DNA of 64,000 bases from Candidatus Peribacteria bacterium RIFOXYB1_FULL_54_35. Its GTDB lineage: Bacteria; Patescibacteriota; Gracilibacteria; Peribacterales; Peribacteraceae. The DNA lies in assembly GCA_001787755.1 (NCBI GenBank), contig MFYJ01000012.1:124001-188000 (forward strand), given 5' to 3'. A program made the translations under genes and the position numbers. Below are positions 1-6,365 of the stretch, in pieces. Below the pieces are notes generated by a model. It was not told the DNA's origin. It saw only the letters and a program-made list of their open reading frames with translations, and did not search any database. Positions within the stretch are counted from its first letter, which is position 1, and every line of letters begins with the position of its first letter.

Positions 1-2
1 CT

Positions 3-29
3 TGACATTCCGTTTCAGGGAAGTAAAGT
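3..29 (+). promoter_or_regulatory. Promoter of the pheA leader transcript
   Basis: TTGACA at 3-8 and TAAAGT at 24-29 (15-nt spacer). The -10 ends 10 nt before the GTG of the Phe-rich leader peptide at 40, the same spacing seen at other promoters here. The -10 is weak (4 of 6 consensus bases). Confidence 0.55.
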
Positions 30-39
30 GTACGCAATC

Positions 40-90
40 GTGATCGCCCAGACATTGAGCTTCGGTTTCTTCTTTACCCCCTTTGCATAG
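40..90 (+). CDS. Phe-rich leader peptide of pheA
   Basis: A 16-residue reading frame starting GTG and ending TAG. It begins MIAQ, like the aroF leader further on, and carries five Phe codons in the stretch SFGFFFTPF. It lies upstream of a prephenate dehydratase gene and next to alternative hairpins, the layout of classical phe attenuators. It has no function expected beyond sensing charged tRNA-Phe by ribosome stalling. An in-frame GTG at 28 would add four residues; 40 is preferred because the -10 then sits 10 nt upstream and the MIAQ start matches the second leader. Upstream sequence is limited by the window edge. Confidence 0.8.
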   Translation: MIAQTLSFGFFFTPFA

Positions 91-163
91 GGGAAGGAAC
101 CTGAGCGTCTGAATTTTCTCTCTCAAGTCCGTACCTTCCCCCAGCGAGCAAGGTGCGTTTTTT
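78..163 (+). promoter_or_regulatory. Ribosome-mediated transcription attenuator of pheA
   Basis: Four pairing segments are visible. Segment 1 (78-82, CCCCT) pairs with segment 2 (89-93). Segment 2 (90-97, GGGGAAGG) pairs perfectly with segment 3 (134-141, CCTTCCCC). Segment 3 shifted (130-137) pairs with segment 4 (150-157, AAGGTGCG, one G-U), followed by six T at 158-163. A ribosome stalled on the Phe codons would cover segment 1 and favour 2:3 (read-through). A ribosome reaching the TAG at 88-90 would mask segment 2 and favour the terminator. The terminator ends about 9 nt before the pheA ATG. Confidence 0.8.
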
Positions 164-172
164 GTTACCCGT

Positions 173-1438
173 ATGCCTCCATCACTTCCAGAGCAGGAAC
201 GTATAGTCCCCGAAGGGGTGACACTCTGCGCTATGCAGCGTCTCTCGTTCTCCGATGAAGCCGCCCGGATGGTGCAGGCAACGGAGCCCAGTACGCAGAT
301 CGTATATGCAGACGACATTGAGGGAGTGTGGCGTGCAATTCAGGAGGGGCAGTACGGCATGATTCCTTTCGAGAATTCTGCGAAGGGGGTGGTGTGGAAG
401 CACTTCGACCGCCTGCGCCAGAGCGGGGTGAGGATTCTCGGTGAAGTGCATCTGCATGTGCGCATGTGCATGGGTGGTCTCCTGGATGCGCAACCCCGGG
501 AAGCGACGCATGTCCACTCGCACCCCGTGGGACTTGCGCAGTGCAGCAGGCGTCTGGATGAATTAGGCATACCACCCGAGAAACGCATCCAGACTAGGGC
601 CACGCCCGACGGGCCGAGGGACGTTGCCGAACTTCGGGATCCACGCCGCATCTGCCTTGCGTCACGGCTGGCGATAGAAGATGCGGGTCTTGCGGTTCTG
701 GAAGACGAAGACAGCGTTGCGAATCACGGCCGCGCGAACATCACGCAGTTCTTTGTGGTGCACCGCAACGGGCAAGTGGAACTTCCTGAGAAGGAGAAGG
801 AGTACCACGGTCTCATCGTCGTTCCCGAGTACGAGAGGATCGGCGTGCTCCACGATACGCTCGGGGTCCTGCGGGACGGGCGTGTCGATCTCCACTCGCT
901 CCATTCCCAGCGTCTCAGGGGCGGGGATGACGGGTACCGCTTCTTCATGGAGATGGAGTCGGGAGGGGATAGCGCACTCTTCGACATCATGCGGCGGAAG
1001 CTGGCGAACTGTTCCGCGGTGCGGGAAGCCCAGTGGCTCGGGAGCTGGAACGGCCGTCTGTACTCCGATTCCATCCGCACGGAAGATCCGCCGCGCAGGG
1101 ATCCCCTCGCAAGGCCGCAGGTGGAAGGAGCGCCGCTGGATCCTTCCCGGAGGTACCATGGTTTGCAGTTCAGGCCGGATAACTACCCCGGTGTGCTCTT
1201 CGACACCACCGGTTACATCCGGACATCCGATGTGAACCTCAGGTTCGTGCACTCAAGGCCGGAGGGCCACAAGCAGTACGGCTTCCTCGTGGGAATGGAT
1301 TCCAGCCAGACCACACCTGAACGCTTTCAGCTCATGCTTGACCACATGCAGTGCGACTCCCATCTCCAGTATGTTCACTGGCTCCGCTCCACGGATTCCT
1401 TAAGCGAACTCCACGAATTGGAGCCAAAAGAAGATTGA
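173..1438 (+). CDS. pheA: Prephenate dehydratase with two ACT domains
   Basis: Prephenate dehydratase converts prephenate to phenylpyruvate in phenylalanine synthesis. The N-terminal half (about residues 15-210) shows family features: LSFSDEAA near the start, GMIPFENSAKG, and NITQFFVV, the equivalent of the N-x-TRF motif although the Arg is replaced by Gln. Two ACT-like segments follow (about 220-285 beginning YHGLIVVPEY, and 325-400 beginning YHGLQFRPDN); most PheA proteins carry one ACT, which binds Phe for feedback inhibition. At 421 aa it is longer than the usual 280 or so. No chorismate mutase domain is seen. There is no clear Shine-Dalgarno; the ATG lies 9 nt after the attenuator T-run. 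The Phe-rich leader independently supports the assignment. Confidence 0.85.
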   Translation: MPPSLPEQERIVPEGVTLCAMQRLSFSDEAARMVQATEPSTQIVYADDIEGVWRAIQEGQYGMIPFENSAKGVVWKHFDRLRQSGVRILGEVHLHVRMCMGGLLDAQPREATHVHSHPVGLAQCSRRLDELGIPPEKRIQTRATPDGPRDVAELRDPRRICLASRLAIEDAGLAVLEDEDSVANHGRANITQFFVVHRNGQVELPEKEKEYHGLIVVPEYERIGVLHDTLGVLRDGRVDLHSLHSQRLRGGDDGYRFFMEMESGGDSALFDIMRRKLANCSAVREAQWLGSWNGRLYSDSIRTEDPPRRDPLARPQVEGAPLDPSRRYHGLQFRPDNYPGVLFDTTGYIRTSDVNLRFVHSRPEGHKQYGFLVGMDSSQTTPERFQLMLDHMQCDSHLQYVHWLRSTDSLSELHELEPKED

Positions 1439-1462
1439 TTCCTCCCCTCCTTTCAGTATACT
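1435..1462 (+). promoter_or_regulatory. Promoter of the aroF leader transcript
   Basis: TTGATT at 1435-1440, 16-nt spacer, TATACT at 1457-1462. The -35 overlaps the pheA stop codon. The leader-peptide ATG at 1471 is 8 nt beyond the -10, so transcription is expected to begin at or within 1-3 nt of it. Confidence 0.8.
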
Positions 1463-1470
1463 TCTGCCAC

Positions 1471-1545
1471 ATGATTGCTCAGAACTTCTTCTACGGTGCC
1501 TTCTGGTATTTCCCAACCGGGAAGTTGCCGTCTGTTCTGAGCTAA
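1471..1545 (+). CDS. Aromatic-rich leader peptide of DAHP synthase
   Basis: A 24-codon frame beginning MIAQN and containing FFYGAFWYF: four Phe, two Tyr and one Trp in nine residues, i.e. all three end products of the common aromatic pathway. It precedes a DAHP synthase, the entry enzyme of that pathway. Start ATG lies 8 nt after the -10 box, so the mRNA is essentially leaderless. The peptide is most likely a sensor of aminoacyl-tRNA supply; E. coli uses separate leaders for single amino acids, so a three-amino-acid sensor would be unusual. Confidence 0.87.
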   Translation: MIAQNFFYGAFWYFPTGKLPSVLS

Positions 1546-1594
1546 TGTAACTCACTGTACGCGCACCTTCCCGAGAACCGGGAGGGCGTTTTTT
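1509..1594 (+). promoter_or_regulatory. Ribosome-mediated attenuator of DAHP synthase gene
   Basis: Segment 1 (1510-1514, TTCCC, inside Phe/Pro codons) can pair with segment 2 (1519-1523, GGGAA). Segment 2 (1518-1524, CGGGAAG) pairs perfectly with segment 3 (1567-1573, CTTCCCG). Segment 3 (1566-1573) pairs with segment 4 (1579-1586, CGGGAGGG) with a 5-nt loop, followed by CG and TTTTTT (1589-1594). This is the standard 1:2 / 2:3 / 3:4 attenuator logic. The ATG of the structural gene follows at 1619. Confidence 0.85.
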
Positions 1595-1618
1595 CTTATT
1601 CTTTTCTCCCCATCCATC

Positions 1619-2668
1619 ATGATCATCACATTCGAACGAGATCATGCCCAAGGCGATGTCAGCGCGGTCTGCGATCGTATTCAAGCAACAGGTGAGCTCA
1701 AGTCTGTTGTTGAAAACGGTGCGCCCTATACCGTTGTCGCAGTCATCGGGGATATCAACGGGCGGTGCGAGACACTCATTGAGCAGCTTGGTGCGATGCG
1801 CGGGGTAGCCGGTGTGCAACGGATAGGGAAGAAGTACCAGCTTGCTGCACGTAAACATCCGGACCAGCAGACGATTGTCGATGTTGGACATGGCGTGCAG
1901 ATTGGTGGTGACAGACTGGCGATCGTTGCGGGGCCCTGCTCCATAGAGAGTGAGGGGCAGCTGCGCACCATCGCGCAGGCAGTGAAAAATGCAGGTGCAC
2001 ACATCCTCCGCGGCGGGGCATTCAAGCCCCGCACGAGCCCGCGTGATTTCCAGGGACTGGGGGAAGATGGCCTGAGGATGCTCCGCGACATCGGCGGTGA
2101 ATTCGGCATGCCCACGCAGACCGAAGTCATGGCACCGCATCAGGTGGATATGGTGGCGGACCATGCGGATATTCTGCAGATCGGCACGCGCAACATGCAG
2201 AATTACGATCTTCTCAAAGCCGTCGGCCAAACGAGGAAGCCTGTGGTACTCAAGCGCGGCATGTCCGCGACTTTCCCCGAGTGGCTCTCAGCTGCCGAGT
2301 ACATTTTGGATGGCGGGAATCCGCATGTGGTTCTCTGTGAACGCGGGATACGCACATTCGACAGCACCATGACACGCAACACGGCGGACGTTGTGGCTAT
2401 TCCTGTTCTTCACGGGGAGAGCCATCTTCCGGTGATGTTCGATCCCAGCCATGCGGTGGGGAAGAGGAGACATATTGCAGATACAGCGCTTGCAGGTGTG
2501 GCGGCTGGGGCTGACGCGCTGCATCTTGAAGTGCACCATCAGCCGGAACGAGCGCTTTCGGATGGAGACCAGTCTCTGTTGCCGGAACAGTTTGCTCTGC
2601 TGGTGCAGCAGATGAACATCATGCGGGAGGCGCGCACGCGCTGCAGGACGCTGCGGATGGGGAGATAG
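1619..2668 (+). CDS. aroF: 3-deoxy-7-phosphoheptulonate (DAHP) synthase, AroG type Ibeta-like
   Basis: Condenses phosphoenolpyruvate and erythrose 4-phosphate, the first step of the shikimate pathway. Residues 1-70 form a regulatory ferredoxin-like domain (MIITFERDHAQGDV), typical of the Thermotoga/Bacillus type. The barrel follows with IVAGPCSIES, LRGGAFKPRTSP, QIGTRNMQN, VLKRGM and FDPSHAVGKR, which hold the PEP, phosphate and metal ligands. 349 aa is normal for the type. It sits downstream of its own attenuated leader and just after pheA. The ATG has a T-rich upstream region without a good Shine-Dalgarno. A terminator follows at 2681. Confidence 0.93.
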   Translation: MIITFERDHAQGDVSAVCDRIQATGELKSVVENGAPYTVVAVIGDINGRCETLIEQLGAMRGVAGVQRIGKKYQLAARKHPDQQTIVDVGHGVQIGGDRLAIVAGPCSIESEGQLRTIAQAVKNAGAHILRGGAFKPRTSPRDFQGLGEDGLRMLRDIGGEFGMPTQTEVMAPHQVDMVADHADILQIGTRNMQNYDLLKAVGQTRKPVVLKRGMSATFPEWLSAAEYILDGGNPHVVLCERGIRTFDSTMTRNTADVVAIPVLHGESHLPVMFDPSHAVGKRRHIADTALAGVAAGADALHLEVHHQPERALSDGDQSLLPEQFALLVQQMNIMREARTRCRTLRMGR

Positions 2669-2680
2669 ATATGTGTGAGA

Positions 2681-2705
2681 AAGCTCCTGAGGGAAGGGGC
2701 TTTTT
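2681..2705 (+). terminator. Intrinsic terminator after aroF
   Basis: Arms AAGCTCC (2681-2687) and GGGGCTT (2696-2702, one G-U) with an 8-nt loop run into TTTTT. It lies 12 nt after the aroF stop. Confidence 0.75.
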
Positions 2706-2757
2706 CTCCATGTTTTCCTTTCTCGATGCGAATTTTCCGCTTAGAATAGGCATTCCC

Positions 2758-3177
2758 ATGACTCTCCCATGCCGGTACCGGCTCTGGATTATTGCCATCC
2801 TTGCAGCGGCAGTCGGTCTCTCAGCCATCCCTGTGTATGCCGAGAGCATGTTCGGTCCTGTCCCCTCTTTCTCAGACATCATTCCCAGCGGTGAGGAGAT
2901 GAAGGTGCCAACCTCCGGAACTTCTGGCACAGACGGGGGGTCGTCTCTGTTCGGTCCGACGTTCTCTACGAGCTATCCGGGTGTGTTCGGTCCCGTTCCC
3001 GATATCACCCCGCGTGCAAGCAGGGGTGACAGTGCGTCTTCCAACGGTTCGAGCGGGATTCTGGGTGATGCCCCCTCAGTGACGGATGGCGGTTTTGGTC
3101 CCACATTCTCCACGACGTCACCGGGGATATTTGGCCCTGTTCCCGATGTTGTACCACGCGCGTCACAGGCACAGTAA
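2758..3177 (+). CDS. Small secreted protein with FGP repeats, function unknown
   Basis: 139 aa. A hydrophobic signal-like segment (LWIIAILAAAVGLSAIPVYA, residues about 9-28) is followed by a low-complexity Ser/Gly/Thr/Pro region. Within it the phrase FGPVP occurs three times and FGPTFST twice; two longer copies of FGPTFSTxxPGxFGPVPDxxPRAS stand about 55 residues apart. No enzyme motif is visible. Start chosen at 2758, because TAGAAT at 2742-2747 ends 10 nt upstream, matching the leaderless layout; a longer frame begins at 2671 inside the aroF terminator and is unlikely. Probably exported and exposed. Confidence 0.65.
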   Translation: MTLPCRYRLWIIAILAAAVGLSAIPVYAESMFGPVPSFSDIIPSGEEMKVPTSGTSGTDGGSSLFGPTFSTSYPGVFGPVPDITPRASRGDSASSNGSSGILGDAPSVTDGGFGPTFSTTSPGIFGPVPDVVPRASQAQ

Positions 3178-3193
3178 TACGGGCGTATTTCCC

Positions 3194-3221
3194 TTGACCA
3201 ACCGTTGTTTCCCGCTATCCT
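3194..3221 (+). promoter_or_regulatory. Promoter of the proB leader transcript
   Basis: TTGACC at 3194-3199, 16-nt spacer, TATCCT at 3216-3221, then 10 nt to the ATG of the Pro-rich leader peptide. Confidence 0.75.
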
Positions 3222-3231
3222 CAGCTACGAA

Positions 3232-3309
3232 ATGATTCAGCTTTCCCCAGTACCGACCCGGATTCCCACTCCGCCGCAGGCGAGGGTCGGTGTGCAGGTC
3301 GTAAGCTGA
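3232..3309 (+). CDS. Pro-rich leader peptide of proB
   Basis: A 25-codon frame with five Pro codons in SPVPTRIPTPP (one CCA, one CCC, three CCG). It precedes a glutamate 5-kinase, the first enzyme of proline synthesis. The frame starts 10 nt after a -10 box and overlaps the 1:2 hairpin of the attenuator. Ribosomes stalling on Pro codons would report low prolyl-tRNA. Proline attenuation is rarely described in bacteria, so this is a notable call; the logic depends on the downstream gene being proB, which is well supported. Confidence 0.83.
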   Translation: MIQLSPVPTRIPTPPQARVGVQVVS

Positions 3310-3361
3310 TGATAGAATAGAAAGCTTCTGACACCTTCCCTCAAGCAGCGGAGGCGTTTTT
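3252..3361 (+). promoter_or_regulatory. Ribosome-mediated attenuator of proB
   Basis: Segment 1 (3252-3259, ACCGACCC, within Pro/Thr codons) pairs perfectly with segment 2 (3284-3291, GGGTCGGT). Segment 2 extended (3282-3293, GAGGGTCGGTGT) pairs with segment 3 (3331-3342, ACACCTTCCCTC): ten base pairs around a 2x2 internal loop. Segment 3 can instead pair with GGAGG at 3350-3354, followed by CG and TTTTT (3357-3361). The terminator stem is shorter than in the other two attenuators, but the antiterminator is very convincing. Confidence 0.8.
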
Positions 3362-3382
3362 GTAATTTACCGAATTCTGCAT

Positions 3383-4195
3383 ATGACCATCGAAACACCA
3401 TCAAGAGAACTGCTTGTTGTGAAGATAGGCACGGATACCGTGACCAATGGCAATGGGCTCGACCAGGCTGTTCTGAGGCATGTTACGGGCGACATTGCCG
3501 ATCTCATCCGGGAGGGCATCCGGGTTGTGCTGGTTTCTTCCGGTGCGGTGGGTGCGGGTATTCCCGGTCATGCCACAGCGGAGCAGCGAGCGATTCTTCG
3601 CACAATGAAGCCAACTGTTTCCACTCTTGGCCAGCACAAACTCATGGCTGCGTTCGGATACCATTTTGATAATCACGGGATAGAAGTGGCACAGTGGCTC
3701 ACTGAACCGCACAATTTCGCTTCCGCAGAAAGCCAGGAAACCATGTTGGGGAACTTCGGCAATTTAGGTGCCCTCGAGGAAGTGTACGGGAGACCTATTG
3801 TTCCCATACTCAATACGAATGACTTCGTGACACGTGCAGGATTCGAGACAGATAACGACCGCCTGGCGGGTTTTGCGGTGCGTGTTTTTCCCGGAGTCCG
3901 CAAGCGCCTGCTTCTCCTCACGAATAAGCCGGGATTGCTGAGGGATGTTCATGACGACACTTCGGTAGTCCGGGAGGTGCGTGCAGGTGATAACTGGCGA
4001 CAGTACATTCATGAGAAGAAGTCGGAGAATGGTACGGGGAACATGCTCTCCAAGTGCGAAGTTGCAGAAGAGGTGGCTCTCGAAGACATTCTTGCTGCCA
4101 TCGGTAATGGGAAGACCAGAGGGGCAATCCGCAAGTTGCTTTCTGGAGAAGGGGGGACAAGATTCCTGCCTCCGGGGTATACTGAGCACCTATGA
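3383..4195 (+). CDS. proB: Glutamate 5-kinase
   Basis: Amino-acid-kinase fold enzyme phosphorylating glutamate for proline synthesis. Visible motifs: VVKIGTDTVT at residues 12-21 (phosphate loop), VVLVSSGAVGAG (48-59), TLGQHKLMAAFGYHF, PILNTNDFV (about 140-148), FETDNDRLAGFAV (about 153-165) and GTGNMLSKCEVAEE (about 217-230), matching the GTGGMxTKxxAA stretch of ProB. 270 aa corresponds to kinases without the C-terminal PUA domain. A Pro-rich leader with attenuator lies upstream, which supports the role. Its stop overlaps the next start (ATGA at 4192-4195), so the SLH protein is probably translated by coupling. Confidence 0.88.
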   Translation: MTIETPSRELLVVKIGTDTVTNGNGLDQAVLRHVTGDIADLIREGIRVVLVSSGAVGAGIPGHATAEQRAILRTMKPTVSTLGQHKLMAAFGYHFDNHGIEVAQWLTEPHNFASAESQETMLGNFGNLGALEEVYGRPIVPILNTNDFVTRAGFETDNDRLAGFAVRVFPGVRKRLLLLTNKPGLLRDVHDDTSVVREVRAGDNWRQYIHEKKSENGTGNMLSKCEVAEEVALEDILAAIGNGKTRGAIRKLLSGEGGTRFLPPGYTEHL

Positions 4196-5898
4196 AGCGC
4201 ACGCTATTCTCTCTCCTCCTGTGGTTTGTTCCGGTACTTGTTCTCGCAGCCGTCTACGACACGGGCGCGCTCCGCTACACAGATGTGGCGGAGGGATCGC
4301 CGGGCGCAGTGGCCATCAGCACTCTCACGGGTATGGGTGTGCTGGAGGGCAACCCTGACGGGAGTTTCCGCCCCCTCTCTTCCCTGAATCGTGCAGAGTT
4401 CACCAAGATCGTGATGGGTCTTCTCGAAGATGATGGCACTCCTTACAGCACCAGCTGCTTCGCAGATGTTCCGGGTACCGCGTGGTACGCAGGCCCGGTC
4501 TGCAGGGCAAAAGCCCTGGGGATCGTGAGCGGCAATGCACTTGCGGGAGTTCCCGCAGAGGAGTGGCCGTTTGCCGCTTCCCGGGATGTGAACTTCGCAG
4601 AGGCGGTGAAAATAGAGGTAGAGATGTACGGTTTTGCCGTACGCCCCCAGCGCCAGGGTGAGAATTGGTTCGTCCGGTACTTCGAATCTGCGCTTCCCGT
4701 GCTGGGTGCCGATAGCCATTTTGCTCTCCAAAGTGCAGATCTCTCTTCCACGGCTGTTGCCGGGAGAACGCTCAAGCGGTGGGAGATGGCACGGCTTGCG
4801 GTACTCTTCGTCGCGCACGAAGCCGGTGAGCTCGCCGAGTACCGGCTTGCAGAAGATGGAGAGCAGGTCTCTTCCTCCTCAGTTTCAAGCAGCAGCCAGC
4901 CGCGGTCATCCTCCTCATTATTGTCTGTTTCTTCCGTTATTTCAGAAGAATCTTCCTCCATCGCTTCTTCTGTACAGTACGATCCGGATTCCGACGTATC
5001 GCAGTACACGAATTTTCTCCAGTTGGGCGACCGGGCGACGCAGGTGCTTGCTGCGGTAAATGTGTTCAGTGACACGGAGCCTCTCGTGCTCAATACCATT
5101 ACCATTACCCTGGATACGAGCGTCTCTTCCATCGAGGGCCTGTTGCTCTACGACAGCTTCGGACGTTACCTTGGGCGCGCTTTTCGCGAGAGCAGCACGA
5201 CGTATGTCTTGAATGTGAAGAACAGCAATATCATTGTTCCTAAGCGGGAGGACTACTCCTTCTACATCCGCGCGCAGCTCAAGACCTTCACCTCCGGCGG
5301 GGTGAGCGGGGAAACGTTCCGCGTTTCTTCCGTGACGGTGGAGGGTGACGGTGAATGGAGTTCACGGTCCTACACCAAGGGATCCTCAGACACGTTCCCG
5401 CAGTTCCAGACGGCACGGTCCGTCATCACGTCTATCGACAGTCCCGGTCCGGGCAATGAGCCGCTCGCCGGCGGGGAGGATGTTCTCATAGGAACCTATC
5501 GCTTTGAGGGGGATCAGGGAGATGGTGCCGCCGATCTCGAAGTGACGGCGATCGTGTTCCATCTCACACTTGTCGGCGGTGTCACCGTTGCCAATCCTGC
5601 ACTTTCTTCGCAGGGTTTGGGCATCAGGCACAGCTGCAGCACTACCTCTACTACTGTTATTACCTGTTCCTCCATTCCCGATTACATCGGTTCGTTTGAG
5701 GATGGTCCCATCGTTCTTGAGCTGTATGGGGATGTTACTGTGCCGGAGGATGCTCTGAAGGCTGCTCTCGGTGTGAATATCAACCAGCCAGGGAGCCCGG
5801 GTTCCGCGGGAGCCATTACCTGGTCAGACGGATCGACGAGCTTCACATGGGTGCCCTTCGGCAGTCCGGTGGTGAGGGGGACGTATTTCGAACAATAG
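4192..5898 (+). CDS. SLH-domain surface protein
   Basis: 568 aa with a signal peptide (MKRTLFSLLLWFVPVLVLAA). SLH-like repeats follow: YTDVAEGSPGAVAISTLTGM...GNPDGSFRPLSSLNRAEFTKI (about 28-75) and a second partial copy (CFADVPGTAWYAGPVC). SLH repeats usually bind secondary cell-wall polymer. Residues about 227-265 are a Ser-rich linker (SSSSVSSSSQPRSSSS). The remaining 300 residues look beta-rich and end in FTWVPFGSPVV; no catalytic motif is recognised. It overlaps proB by 4 nt although the functions look unrelated. The stop codon lies at the edge of a palindromic element. Confidence 0.75.
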   Translation: MKRTLFSLLLWFVPVLVLAAVYDTGALRYTDVAEGSPGAVAISTLTGMGVLEGNPDGSFRPLSSLNRAEFTKIVMGLLEDDGTPYSTSCFADVPGTAWYAGPVCRAKALGIVSGNALAGVPAEEWPFAASRDVNFAEAVKIEVEMYGFAVRPQRQGENWFVRYFESALPVLGADSHFALQSADLSSTAVAGRTLKRWEMARLAVLFVAHEAGELAEYRLAEDGEQVSSSSVSSSSQPRSSSSLLSVSSVISEESSSIASSVQYDPDSDVSQYTNFLQLGDRATQVLAAVNVFSDTEPLVLNTITITLDTSVSSIEGLLLYDSFGRYLGRAFRESSTTYVLNVKNSNIIVPKREDYSFYIRAQLKTFTSGGVSGETFRVSSVTVEGDGEWSSRSYTKGSSDTFPQFQTARSVITSIDSPGPGNEPLAGGEDVLIGTYRFEGDQGDGAADLEVTAIVFHLTLVGGVTVANPALSSQGLGIRHSCSTTSTTVITCSSIPDYIGSFEDGPIVLELYGDVTVPEDALKAALGVNINQPGSPGSAGAITWSDGSTSFTWVPFGSPVVRGTYFEQ

Positions 5899-5962
5899 CG
5901 GTGAGCTGCGACTGGCTGCTCATCGCTAATCGCTAATCGCTAACCGCTTCATCGCGGTTTAG
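5896..5962. repeat. Tandem-motif hairpin element (CTAATCG class), copy 1
   Basis: Starts at the stop codon of the SLH gene. The right arm reiterates ATCGCTA three times (CGCTAATCGCTAATCGCTAA). The left arm AGCGGTGAGCTGCGACTGGC is an imperfect complement. A second copy follows the next gene at 6309. Part of the family described in the findings. Confidence 0.6.
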
Positions 5963-5974
5963 TGGCCAACGATA

Positions 5975-6002
5975 TTGACATAAATTTTGAATATAGTACA
6001 GT
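5975..6002 (+). promoter_or_regulatory. Promoter with leaderless layout
   Basis: TTGACA (5975-5980), 16-nt spacer, TACAGT (5997-6002), then 10 nt to ATG at 6013. Confidence 0.75.
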
Positions 6003-6012
6003 ACTCATCACT

Positions 6013-6315
6013 ATGAGTGACCGCATCCCACAGCCAGGTGATTCCATTGTGGAAGGGCAGCAAGCGGCAGCTTCGAAATCCGCAGCTTCCCTGAGGCGTC
6101 TTCTTGCGGAAGCGCGCAGAACGCTCCGTCAATTATCAAGAGATGAGACGGTGGATTCCGATGATCGTGCAGTGGTCGATGCGGTGATCGCACAGCTCCA
6201 AGTGGCTACGTCGGAAAAGTTACCGGTCGCACTGCGTGATGCATCCAATGCCGGGGCAGCGTCTGTCTATCAGTTGAAAGGCATTGAGATGCGTGCCACA
6301 AATCAGGAGCGGTGA
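6013..6315 (+). CDS. Small soluble protein of unknown function
   Basis: 100 aa, polar and helix-prone (AAASKSAASLRRLLAEARR), without signal or membrane segment; no family is recognised. The start at 6013 is favoured over an in-frame upstream start at 5962 because a consensus promoter occupies 5975-6002. The TGA stop lies inside the left arm of a hairpin element, and a related element precedes the gene, so the gene is bracketed by two copies of the same palindrome class. Confidence 0.6.
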   Translation: MSDRIPQPGDSIVEGQQAAASKSAASLRRLLAEARRTLRQLSRDETVDSDDRAVVDAVIAQLQVATSEKLPVALRDASNAGAASVYQLKGIEMRATNQER

Positions 6316-6358
6316 GCGATTAGTAGCGACTAGCCGCTCATCACTAACCGCTAACCGC
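6309..6358. repeat. Tandem-motif hairpin element (CTAACCG class), copy 2
   Basis: Left arm GCGGTGAGCGATTAGT (6309-6324) pairs with ACTAACCGCTAACCGC (6343-6358) at 14 of 16 positions, with an 18-nt loop. It contains the stop codon of the 6013 gene, and its right arm ends 8 nt from the stop of the convergent helicase gene. Confidence 0.7.
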
Positions 6359-6365
6359 TACACGC

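Noticed and set aside
3383..4195. UGA recoding (as in Gracilibacteria/Absconditabacteria)
   Set aside because: TGA ends proB and lexA at the expected lengths and no essential gene has in-frame TGA.
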